Shown piece after piece: positions 45,812 through 56,246 of a stretch of DNA of 64,000 nucleotides. Position numbers and translations under genes: made by a program. The stretch comes from Oscheius tipulae (Eukaryota; Nematoda; Chromadorea; Rhabditida; Rhabditidae): NCBI GenBank assembly GCA_037178975.1, contig JASJZH010000003.1:4774001-4838000 (forward strand), read 5' to 3'. The first letter of the stretch is position 1. Every line of letters begins with the position of its first letter. Below the pieces are notes generated by a model. That model made no database searches and was not told the DNA's origin. It was given only the letters and a program-made list of their open reading frames with translations.

Positions 45812-46413
45812 ATGAATTTCACGCGATTTATGTCTACGGTTGCCTCTCGATGGGAGAGCATTTTCGGCCTTGGAGTTGCAGCGGGTGCTGGTTTTGAGCT
45901 ATTCAAAATCTATTTCTCTTTCAACGGTTAGTTGTTTTTACTGAATTTTCCAACTGGAATCTATATCACGCCAGTCTGTTCAAAGATAGCAACATTTTTT
46001 AAACAGGCTGAAAACGCGCGGTGATTCAAACACTTTCTAGTTTTCGCGAAATTTCCTTTTTCAGTTTTCTCCGAAGTTTCACTCCTTCTTTTGCAGTTTT
46101 AAGTGTAGAAAAGTGATCTGCATCGTTTAGGTGTAAGAAACCTGGAATTTGGCAGGAAAAACAGTGAAAAATGTAAAAAAAAAAAAACCGAAGAGGAAAA
46201 TTTCAGAAATTTGGAAACGCACAAAACGGCGAGCTTTTTCGGTGCGACCGTTTGAAAAATGCTATTATTTTTTTAACAGATTTGTTAATTTAAGGTGTGA
46301 ACTACTACAGCGTCTTCAAAAAGAAGCAGCTACATAAAGAACTGGACGAATTCGAGCGCAGTCTCAAGGATATGGATCGACTGATTGTTACTGGCGTTCC
46401 ACAAAAGTTCTAG
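45812..46413 (+). CDS. SMIM4/UQCC5-like small mitochondrial protein
   Basis: ATG 45812 follows AATTCAG with no spacer. Exon 1 is MNFTRFMSTVASRWESIFGL, GVAAGAGFELFKIYFSFN. After a 360-bp intron the protein continues GVNYYSVFKKKQLHKELDEF, ERSLKDMDRLIVTGVPQKF, TAG 46411-46413. It is about 77 residues with one short hydrophobic segment, then a positively charged helix. The order of an aromatic/glycine span, a K-x-x-x-x-x-G segment, a YYSV-like motif and a basic helix resembles human SMIM4 (UQCC5), a complex III assembly factor. Confidence in the gene is higher than in the name. It lies 16 bp after the previous stop, so the pair is probably dicistronic. Confidence 0.55.
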
Positions 46414-46575
46414 TCGTTTCATCCCGCTGCCTCACAATTCGTGGTTTTTTTCTCCCAGCAATTTAGTAGGATTTCTAGGTTATATTTAGCCGTGTTATTT
46501 TTGTCAGTTGTTAACGTGTATTTATCGTTTTGCTTTCCCGATTCCAGAAATTAAATGCACAAAATAGGTCATTTA

Positions 46576-49500
46576 TTAAGAGCTTTTTTGAGATGGGTTT
46601 GGTGGCGGTATCACTGAGCTGTACTGCTGCAGTTGTAGAAACTGATTTCGCAACATTTTCTGCTTTTCGGCCAGTCGTTCTTGTCTCTGCTCCAGCTCCT
46701 GTCTGAAAAGCATCCATATTTTTCCTTGCTCCTCCCTACCGTCTTTCTGCAATTGGGTCCTTTTGTTCGAGAATTGGAGTTGGCGGTGAATTGATTGCGT
46801 CTTCTATGATATGTTTCAGCTGTTCAGGTAGCTCTGGTGGCTTGAATGACGGCTTTAGCATGCGATTTTGTGTTCAACTTACTTTGGTGAACTTTGTTCG
46901 CACATCTTGCACTGAAAATCTACTAGGTGGTCGTGGAGGAACACCAGGCTTTCCAACCTGAACAGTTTATCTGAGTGACAAAAAGACGAACCTCTTCAAG
47001 TACTCCATCCAGACCAGCCATAGGATTGAAACTGGGCGGAGGAGGAGGTATCTCTTGATGACCATTCGAAACAACAGGCAAAGAAGTAGTCATAATTGGA
47101 GGAGGAGCGGCGATAGCTACCGTTTTTGATGGCGGATTAGGGGTAAAGACGGCTGGCCGTTCGAAGACGAGATCAACCGATGGAGTAGAAGGAGACTCCT
47201 CTTTGGTCAATTTTTGTAGAGCAGGGTCTTGAACCATGGCTAGCTTTTTCATCGTGACCATTATGTTGGCCAGAGCCTTGCAACGTCGAAGTGACTGATC
47301 GACAGATTGAGTCTGCTCCTTGACGAGTTTCTCTTCCCGCAGAACCTTCTCCATGTATGACTTGATAGTTTCTTCGATCTTCGCTTGCAGAGGAGCAAAT
47401 GTTTCTAGTAATAGTTCTTTTGAAATAGGTAACTCTAAACATACGCTTCAGTTCAGCTGCTTCTCCTCCCAGTCTGGCCAGTCTGATAGTCAATTGCTCG
47501 ACTTCCGTCATTCGCAACTTCTTGTTACTGTTCAACACACCCGCTCTCACAGCCTCTACTTCGTTCTCAAGATTCCTATAAAAAGTGTTTCCAGATTTCG
47601 AGTGATAACTCACGTAAGACTGTTCAGAAGAGTGGTGACATGAGAAGCATGGGCTTCTTGTTCTCTTTCTATTTCTCCTTCATTGGTTGGTCTGACCGGA
47701 ACACAACCTGTCTGATGACTGACCACTATTCGAGTAATCTGATCCCCAGCTTCACGCAACAGACCCCGAGCCGTCTGTGCATTGACCTGATATCGCGATG
47801 TGTAAAGTTCCGGATTTGCCAAACCTGAGCCATTCTTTTCAGTTGACGGACATCGTTTTTGGCCTGTTGAACTTGACCGGACAGATCATGAAGTTGGTGG
47901 TGAGTATGGCTTGAAATGCTCTCGGGCAAACTGGCTGGTTCTTCCGAAAACTCTCTTGAATCGGCATGCAGAGCCAGAATTTCCTTTCGCAAGTGAGCCA
48001 TATCCTTCTGGGTTCTTTCGTTCATTCCCTTGCTCACAAGCGCCGAATGGACGAGACTCGAGAGACCGGCCAACTGGCGTTCCATCGTTTCCATCCGTTC
48101 TCTGTAAGAAACTTTGTTTGTCTAAACAGAAAATTAAGTAAAAAGGAATACTAGGCAACACATATTGTGTCGGCACTACATGTTCCAGATATCTCTTACG
48201 TTTTCAAAATATTGAGAAACATATTGAAAACCTACTGACACCGTCTTCAGCTAACCAGCTATATGAGTTTTTCACTTGTGAAAACGGACTGACCTTGACT
48301 CTTTGTCGACAATGACTGGCGTCACAGATCCACTTCGAGTTCCACTTCCCTGGCTTGAATCGTCTTCGAAGGCTCGTCTTCTAGGAGGTTTCTGAGGGAT
48401 GAACTCGGCCATTGCGGATGCTGGACGGGGCACAGCCAAATTTCTAAAACTGGGTATTTTACAACTTGTTTTATTTACCTTGTCCGTCTTGAATCATCGA
48501 TTTCATTTTCTGAATGATAGTCGGGATGATCGATTCCAGATCCGAAGGGCATCGGACTGACTGAGCCAGTCTGATCTCTCAGTCGAAGAACCGATCTATC
48601 CGAGATGTCTCTCGGATCCTCCAGTTCGTAGAAAAGTTGACTCTTTGATGGTTCTTGGATGTAGATTTTGACATGTGGCTGGTCAATGAAATGTCGATTG
48701 ATATTGGGGAAGGCTCGGAGGAAGGCCATTTTCACCTGGAATGATTGAGTAAATAGTCAAAGAAGAAGATAAACCTGGTAGAGAGTGGAAATATCTGGAG
48801 GAAGTATAGCCCTCTTTACCTCGTCGTGGGCTTGGAGAAAGACCACATTCATTTTCTGTAGACGAGTTCCGTCACTGCAAGAGAAATTCCAAAATCTGAT
48901 GAGAAATGAACTCACTTGACATTTGGTGGCTCAACATAGACCGGTCCATCGTTGCGTCCACGAGATGGCTCCGGAAAGATATTCTGAAAGATCTTTTACT
49001 TAAAATTTCAAATTTAAATTTCTAAATAAGGAAGTGTACTCACGAGATCGTTTCTCCTGCTTGGCGTGACTCTCAGTCCGGGTCGAGAAAGTTCGTCATC
49101 GTCCTGGCGAGCCAAAGGGGCCACACGGATCTGCAATCTCATATATCTCGCGAGGTCTAATCGCAACATCTGTCGTTCCATCAAACTGACTCGTATCATA
49201 AAGGAAACAAAGAAGAGAATCGAGATACCTCATTAGGTCGCCAGGCCTGTTCATGAGGAAGTGAGTTGGTCAGACGGACGGAGTTCCCTGAAATGTCCGT
49301 TTTATTCATACTCAAACAGTTGAATGAAGGAAAGCTTACCACTAGCAGGTCCAATTGACCCTATTAACCGGGCCTCTCCATAGTCATTCGCAAAGTCTGG
49401 TTCCTGTTGGAAACGGACATTTCGCTGTTGCGGCTGTTGCTGGCTCACAACATGAACGGCTCGTTCGGGTTCCGGAGTCTTGCGACCCAGAAGTCGCGCC

Positions 49501-50249
49501 TTCCACGAGAATATAGGCATCTTTTTCGAAAGAATCGCAAGGCTAAGGGGAGGGCAGCGAGAGTTGTTACAGCCGGTTGGAGTGACCGCCGTTGGAGTCC
49601 GTGTTGTAACCCTTCGGGCACCCGAACCGGCTGTTCAATTTGTTCCCCACGTGTAAACTTCGTGCTCTTTTTAAGAACTGTTAAAGAGTTAACTAACCAT
49701 CTGTTACCAGATGATTGATCCATTCGTCGAGACGTCGACGTCCCTCAGGACGACGAGATGGAGGCAGAAGAGCCTTATCTGCCACGAATTGGTCACTTTT
49801 GAGCTCTTCAGATATCTCACCCGATGCGGTTCTAGCAGGTCCTCTCAGCGATGTTGGTCCTCTTTCCGAGTATCGTCTGAAAGAAGATGCTAGAACTTTT
49901 AGATGTCATAGGCAGTGTTTAAAACTGTTCAATGACTACAATATTAGCGGAAGACACATCCTCGACACCAAAAGATTTACGGAACAGTTCTAAGTGCTGC
50001 CTAGCATAAATACAAAAAATAATGTTCGATTTACGAGTGTTGCAAGGACTATAGAGTGGGACTGTACCTGTGAAAGTGTGAGAGTCCATCGTCAAGAGAG
50101 GCCTTTCGTCCGGGCCCGCTAATGCAGCTGAACATGCGACACTGACTGTCAACAGTAGCGGACGGGCCACTCGAGCGAGGGACTTGAGAGGGCCTCCCGG
50201 CTGCTAGAAGGACATCTCGTGAAGGTGCATGGATCATAGGGGACCACAT
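46576..50249 (-). CDS. p140Cap/SRCIN1-KIAA1217-like (AIP3-domain) protein
   Basis: This is a cytoskeletal/synaptic adaptor family in animals. The first Met in the first exon is at 50249 (MWSPMIHAPSRDVLLAAGRP). In-phase joins lead to YSERGPTSLRGPARTASGEI, MPIFSWKARLLGRKTPEPER and SLMERQMLRLDLARYMRLQI. The conserved N-terminal block is LQKMNVVFLQAHDEVKRAIL, YQVKMAFLRAFPNINRHFID, VKIYIQEPSKSQLFYELEDP and RDISDRSVLRLRDQ, which in SRCIN1 is the ...NVFYELEDVRDI... region. The coiled-coil AIP3 region is METMERQLAGLSSLVHSALV, SGQVQQAKNDVRQLKRMAQV, LLNSLTNLENEVEAVRAGVL and RRCKALANIMVTMKK. The tail is proline-rich (EIPPPPPSFNPMAGLDGVLE) and ends PPPNPSQKSS, TAA 46576-46578. The exact first exon is uncertain. 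Confidence 0.82.
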
Positions 50250-50582
50250 TATGAGGAAGGACTGTCGAGATGCTTTGTAATTCCAGGATTCGTACAGTTT
50301 TTGGCTAGTGTAGACCGGCGCCGTTTGCACTAAAGATTACTCAGTGGATCCTGTTGACGCAATGGCGCGAGAGAAGATGCAGCTCAATTAAGAAAGAGGT
50401 GGAACTCCTTTGAAACCTTGATTTACCAAGGCCCAATTCTTTTATTCAAACTAAAGTCTTAAATTACTTGATCTATATTGTTTTGGCAAAACTATTAAAA
50501 AAAAACTTTGATCTGCTTGCAAGTCAACTGTAATCGGTGCACAAAGTGCCCAGAAGTGGCAGCCATTTGACAGCTGACTGCG

Positions 50583-51674
50583 ATGAGAGACGACTCGAAT
50601 AAGAAGAAGAAGCCTCGAAGCAAGCGACCTACCCGACGAATGAAGACTACGGTGGAGGAAGGAAGCAAAAAGCCCAACAAGAATACCGTCCCCCGACGAA
50701 GACGCTCTGCTGCCCCTACCGAGGACGAGAGTATCCCGAAGAATGTCGGACGTCGGACGACTCGACAGCCCGTCAAGAAGATGCCAGAGAATGTGGAAGT
50801 TGCGTGTCAGGACTTCGTCGACTACCACGACTTTTTCACCGTTCGACAGGAATACAAAACGATAACCGACATGATCCCGGAAGAAGACAAGCACAAGGAT
50901 TGCTGCCTCTTCAAGCAGCGCAATCGTCATGTGTCCATTCCGTGCTACGACGCTACGAGGATCAAGGTGAAGGAGCCAGCCGATTCGAGCTGCGACTTCG
51001 TTCATGCGAACAAGGTCGTCTATGAGAAGGCAGATCGCGACTACATCCTGACCCAAGCACCGCTCCAGAACACGATCGAAGACTTTTGGAGGATGGTCTT
51101 CCAGGAGAACTCTCACACCATTGTCCTCCTCAGTCATTTCTACGAGCAAGGCCGGCAGTCGATGGAACAGTTCTGGCCCTTGAATGCCGGAGAATACATG
51201 CACTACGGCGGGATGTTCCTTAACAACAAGAAGGTCGAGAGGACGGAAACCACCAACATCTACACCCTCGAAGTTCTTCCCGAAGGTCTGAGCAACAGTA
51301 ACATCACAATGCTCTATCACTTCACGACCTGGGAAACCAACAGAATCGTGCCTCCTCGTACCATTCTTCGTCTGAGGAACAATCTGCGTCTAGAAGATCC
51401 GGGATCGATGACAGTCGTCAGCTCGGAAGGCATCAATCGAGCCAGCTGTTTCGTGGCTATCGACATCGTCCTCTCCCGTCTTCTCAAAGGAATCAAGACG
51501 CGTCTGGTGGATGTGGCCATGGCTATTCGACAGGCCCGTGCCCTGGCCTTCAACACGTCTGAACTCCAGTACGTCTTCACCGTCCAAGCCGTTCTCGACT
51601 ATATTCGAGCCAAGAATACCAAATTCGAGGAAGCTGTCAAGAAGTTCAACGCAGGAGTCACCAGCCACGTCTAG
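50583..51674 (+). CDS. Intronless inactive tyrosine-phosphatase-like protein
   Basis: Single exon, 363 residues. A basic lysine/arginine-rich N-terminus (about residues 1-65; SNKKKKPRSKRPTRRMKTTV) precedes a complete PTP fold: LFKQRNRHVSIPCYDATRIK (the KNRY-like block), DYILTQAPLQNTIEDFWRMV, EQFWPLNAGEYMHYGG and YHFTTWETNRIVPP. Two catalytic elements are lost. The WPD loop reads WET. The active-site loop, normally H-C-S-A-G-x-G-R-(T/S)-G, reads VVSSEGINRASCFVAID, so His-Cys is Val-Ser. Only the Arg and Gly remain. It cannot act as a cysteine phosphatase but may bind phosphotyrosine. Absence of introns in an intron-rich window suggests a retrogene. Worm genomes carry many such PTP-like genes, often germline-expressed. 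TAG ends at 51674. It is head-to-head with the p140Cap-like gene. Confidence 0.92.
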   Translation: MRDDSNKKKKPRSKRPTRRMKTTVEEGSKKPNKNTVPRRRRSAAPTEDESIPKNVGRRTTRQPVKKMPENVEVACQDFVDYHDFFTVRQEYKTITDMIPEEDKHKDCCLFKQRNRHVSIPCYDATRIKVKEPADSSCDFVHANKVVYEKADRDYILTQAPLQNTIEDFWRMVFQENSHTIVLLSHFYEQGRQSMEQFWPLNAGEYMHYGGMFLNNKKVERTETTNIYTLEVLPEGLSNSNITMLYHFTTWETNRIVPPRTILRLRNNLRLEDPGSMTVVSSEGINRASCFVAIDIVLSRLLKGIKTRLVDVAMAIRQARALAFNTSELQYVFTVQAVLDYIRAKNTKFEEAVKKFNAGVTSHV

Positions 51675-52835
51675 AAGAGATTTGCACTTACCACAGAGAC
51701 TAAAAAATAAAAATGTCAGAGACAACTGTGTTCTTGTTCTATTGGGGGTGGGGAGAGAGTAGTTCTTACGTTCTTCTCGCGTTGTCTTGTATACTTACTT
51801 ATTCTTGTACCAACATTTAAAGAACTCATTGTCGACGCTCTGCTTCTCGTGTGTATTTGTTGTTTCATCAGAGCATGGTAGGTCTTTCTTGCACTATGTT
51901 ATTCAGAGCCGTTTGAAAGTTCTGCCATCGGTTTTGCCCAGGAGGAGTCATTAGAAACAAATAAGGCTTTGATTTATTTATGCTACCACTGTTTCCTCCG
52001 TGGAATCCAGCTACATTATTTGCTTATTCATTCAATATTCTACTTCCGTCCCCTCATCCATCGGAATTACTACCAACCAGTAAATAGTATTTGAGCAAAT
52101 ACAGAGCAACTTCTTTGAAGTCTTGGCGCCCTCGATTTGTCGGAACGCGTCGAAAGCGAATATGACTTGAAAGATCTTATCAAGTTTTGTCAACTTTGAG
52201 ACTTCGGGTTACCTATCTCTCTGGCCATTTGCTCGTCTGCTACTTGCTTGTGCTGTTCGTCTGCTACAAATTCGGGTCAGGTGTTTCTTCTTTTCCAAAC
52301 GTTCGTCGCTCTTTCGCTATGTATTTTGGTTACCTATCTCACTGACCTTAACTAGGGTCTGTGGTAGTCCCGAGTAACACAGACCTGAATGCTCCAAGTC
52401 TTTAGCCCAGTCCTATGTTCTACGGTTGACAATTGTTTAAGAAGGAATCTTGCCAAGACCTTTAAAGTCGATTCGCTTTCGACGCGTTTTCACTAATAAA
52501 AATTAAGAATACTTGTGACATAGAAGTGCTTCCAATGCAAGTATTCTGGTTCTCTTGGCCAGTCTACGCAATTTCCACGATAGTTTACTGGCCAGGAAAG
52601 ATGTGATCTTTGGGTGCGTCTCCTAGCCTGTATTCTTGCTTCTTCTTGTTCACTTTAGAAAAGTCATGAGCAATTTATTTCATCACAACATGGTAGACCA
52701 CCGTAAATCTTGTTTGTTTTTTTTTACCACAGAAGGAGAATACCCGAATGCAAGAAAGTTAGTAGAAAGGGAGCAAGCTCGTACTGTCATCATGCTTGGA
52801 GAGAAACAACGAGAGAAAGTAACAGATACAATAAG
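51675..52835. other. Intergenic region with inverted repeats
   Basis: No gene found in 1.16 kb. An 18-bp perfect inverted pair and a small hairpin lie in 52144-52547. GGTTACCTATCTC also occurs twice as a direct repeat, near 52208 and 52329. Confidence 0.45.
52144..52547. repeat. Inverted repeats with internal hairpin
   Basis: AACGCGTCGAAAGCGAAT (52144-52161) is the exact reverse complement of 52471-52488. Similarity extends about 20 bp further inward on each side (52164-52184 with 52449-52469) at lower identity. Just outside the right arm, AGAATACTTG (52506-52515) pairs with CAAGTATTCT (52538-52547). Confidence 0.7.
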
Positions 52836-55800
52836 TTAACTGGCGACTCCCTGACGATATGTTCCCATTGGAGGTCGGAAAGGCTGAAACGAAGAGTCAG
52901 TCAATGCATTGGAAGAAGGAACATACTTTTGGTAAGAAGTGCATTTGGAAAGGGCTGAACGAGTAGAGAGGCTTTCCGACATTCTTTCTACAGTTCTCCC
53001 GTCTGACTCCGTCTTTTCTCAAACTGGTTATTACTTCAGATACCTAAGTTTATGGATATTTTGATTGGGAAATCGATTACCTGTGTCGTGCCAAGACCGC
53101 ATGTTTCTCTCAGAAGGCGTCCCTGTTCCAACGTCACGGCCATTGATGTTCGATCCTTCCCAGACTTACAACCTACGGCTGATTTCCCTCCCAGAAGTTC
53201 ACAGGCTGTCAATGCCCATTCAAAAATGTCTAGATTTTTGCGTGATCCCTCGGTCGCGACTGCATTGACCAGTTCCATGACGGCATCTGCAGCCTCGGCC
53301 TGACAGGTTGTCCTGCCCATGAAAGTGGCAATCTTCTGAGCAGCTTCTTGATTGATGGCTGTCTCAAAGGCGACTCCACCAAAGGACTGAGCAAAGGTCG
53401 CTTCATGATTAACTCCAAGGTTGAAGTATGCCGTTCGGATACGGAAAAAGTCGCACTTTTTGAGTGTCTCCGGCAACGCGTCGTATTTTTCGTGAGGGAG
53501 TGGAAGAGAAACCTGAAGAAGATGCTTATCCTATATGTTCGAAAAGATACTTTGACACCGGCACGTGTTCCCGACACAACAGGGATACAATTCCGACAGA
53601 CTGAGCTCGGAGCTCGGACAAACTTGAATTCGGCTTTGAACTCGACCAATCTGAACCAGTTGAAGAGTATTTGGATAGACTCACTTCCAAGCCTCATAGG
53701 CGTCCTCGATCATCCCTTTTTCGTCAGCATATGCCGAGAGAAACGAGAAAATGACCAGCAGAAACTCATTATCTGAACATGCGTTTGGTTTGAGGTGAAC
53801 CTAAAATACCTGAGGTGGTAGCCCAGTTTGTTACTCGACTCAACGCTGCAGTTGCAGCTATTGTCACAGCTTGAGAAAAGACAAAGTCCGATCTCGTTTG
53901 GATGTGGAAGTACTGATGGATAATAGAAGTTTTGGTGAGTGAATTCACTGAAAACCGTATTCTCCAATCATTTCAAATGATCTACCTAATCCAAAGAGTT
54001 GTGCCTCCAATACGGAGTTGGTCATTTGCAAAAGAGCATCCAAGCAGGCGCTCATGGCTTCTCGTGCACTTTTCTCGTAAACACCTCTCTGAAAACCTTT
54101 CTTCGCCGAAAATAATCGATTACTCACCTGTTCGTCGTCAAGACTGTCAATCACCGCTATTTTTGTGTTGAGACTGATCAACATGGCATCGAGATTGTCC
54201 AACTGGTTCTGTAAACTGTCCAAAAGAATAACCAATTCCGTCTTCTGAAGGAACAAATCTAGAGAAGAAAAAGAGAATGAAAACCTTGCTCGAACTGCCG
54301 TTGCAAAAGCGTTTCTTGTGTTCCTCTACCAGCTGATCGATGTGTTTGTCGATGTCTGGTATCCGGATGAGCGTATCCTTTAGTTTTTCGTAAACCTTAG
54401 AAGTATGTATGCGAACGCAGATGAAAGGGGTACCTGTTTAATCCCAGTACTGATTTCGAGACACACTTTGTCCGGTTTTCCAAAAGAAGACATTTTCCAT
54501 TCAACGTCTATTCTGAAGTCGTATTCTTGAGCTATCCGTCCAAACAACTCACTTCCTACTCAACTCTCCAATCGATCGTTTCTGTTCTTGAAGGATGTTT
54601 CTTTTTGAGAAAAAGGGCACACTCATGAGAGCATGGTCCACGTTCAAAGCGCTTTGGAGCCTGGTCAAGCCACCGTTCTGTAATAATCCATTAGAATTGT
54701 AGTTCCTAGTACTTACTGCAAATCCATAGGGTCCTGCCGAAGCCGTCCCACAAGTGATCAATTCTTTGCTCGGTTCTCCAGATATACCGAACGTTTGGAG
54801 ATGAAGATTTGTGGGCACAGCTCCAAAGGCAACTCTCCGTTTCTCCACAGATTTTCGGAAAGGAGGGCCCTAATAATTGCTTAACTTCTGCCCAAGAGGA
54901 ACCTACTGAATAGGTCGAAAGGAATTCTTGACACTGCTCGTAAGTCTCGGCCGTTTCTCGTAGTTCTCTGAGAATTTCATGCAGGAGAGCGAAAGACGAC
55001 GAGGGCCAACTGTGTTGTTTCGATTCCAACAGACAACAGAATCTAAGGTTGAAGTGGAAAAGGGGGATGATGACAACGTACTCATTATTCCATTTTTTAT
55101 ACAACTTGATCAGTTCCATCGGTAGCAAAAGAGACATTTTTGACTCCCACATTGTTTCCTCGAATGTGATTCTCCGAGCCGGTAGTCCGTTCGGCTAAAT
55201 TGATCTATTTGTTCTGTTGACCCGAACTAACCTGAGAAATGGCAAAAACATGAGTGGCTGTGGTCGGATTTGCTAGAAAGAAGTTATGAAAGTTGGAAGA
55301 GTCGGATGTCTCCGAAGTGCCTTCAGTTGGAGTTCCCATTGTGAAAAACTTGTAGGCGACTTCGTCGAGTTGTGCGTGGGATATCGCGTGTGAACAGGTC
55401 GCCAGCTTAAAATGATTTCATATCAGTAAGGGCAGTGACTGCGTCATTGTGAGCAGAAAGAGTATGATTAGGATGTGCTCCGTATTTAAACGAGCCGACA
55501 CTAAATATTCGAGACACGCCATGTCGAATAGAGGAAAACAAATCGATAGAACCGCAATCGTGAGTGAACGCCTGATAAGAGATAAGCTCCCGTGGGCGTG
55601 GGTGGTCATTTTTTAACTTGAAGTTCTTGTTTAGAGACGACGCATCTCTTGATATTCAAATACTTACTTTTACCATCCACTGCTCCACCAACTTTTCATT
55701 GCCGAAAGTGATGCTAAAGTTGTCCTCTTCGCAGGCGAATTGGAGTAGAACAGACGGAACGTTCTGAGTATTCGTACTGACATGTCTCCTCGACTAGTGT

Positions 55801-56050
55801 CACCTGATCTCGCTTGAACGTGACTTTTTCTATGACGAAGATCAGCGGAACATGAGCTTCTTCTAAAGCTGTCACACTTAACACATTTCCACGGAGAATA
55901 ATCTGAAAGTTGTCGTGCAACCTAAAGACAAATGGGTGAAACCTTTGCCCGGAAGGTTCTGTCTTTGACAGTCACCGTGACTTCTTCTCTGTCCCCAGTC
56001 TCACTCGACCCTATGAACTTGTTTATGTCACTCGCATTGTCGTCTTCCAT
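52836..56050 (-). CDS. Inositol polyphosphate 4-phosphatase (INPP4 type)
   Basis: It removes the 4-phosphate from PI(3,4)P2, ending PI3K signalling. ATG 56050 directly follows CTTTCAG. The N-terminal part (MEDDNASDINKFIGSSETGD; EEVTVTVKDRTFRAKVSPIC; IILRGNVLSVTALEEAHVPL) is the C2-like region. The middle exons give MEKRRVAFGAVPTNLHLQTF, GTASAGPYGFAVSTRNYNSN and LLDSLQNQLDNLDAMLISLN. The catalytic exon (53036-53476) has FNLGVNHEATFAQSFGGVAF then the motif CKSGKDRTSMAVTLEQGRLL. That matches the INPP4 C-K-S-A-K-D-R-T-S-M signature except for Ala to Gly. It ends LRKDGVRRENCRKNVGKPLY, HFLPKPFRPPMGTYRQGVAS, TAA 52836-52838. Some exon borders are approximate. It is head-to-head with CNK, 196 bp between starts. 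Confidence 0.9.
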
Positions 56051-56246
56051 CTGAAAGAGATTTTGTTCGAAAAGAAGACGGGGAAGTGGAAGAATGTAAA
56101 CTGTTTTGTTCTCTCGTACGTAAGTTTTCGTCAACTGTCGCCTGCGTATTCAGTACAGTTACCGTATTCCAAATTGGCATCCAAGACAACCCCCTCCTCT
56201 CAATTAGTCCAGCCATGCACACTTTTCAGCTTTAAAGAATGTGAGG

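Noticed and set aside
46149-46337. 62-codon lysine-rich plus-strand frame
   Set aside because: It lies within the intron of the SMIM4-like gene and comes from an A-rich tract.
50451-51320. 289-codon minus-strand frame
   Set aside because: It is antisense to the PTP-like coding sequence. Long antisense frames are common opposite codon-biased genes.
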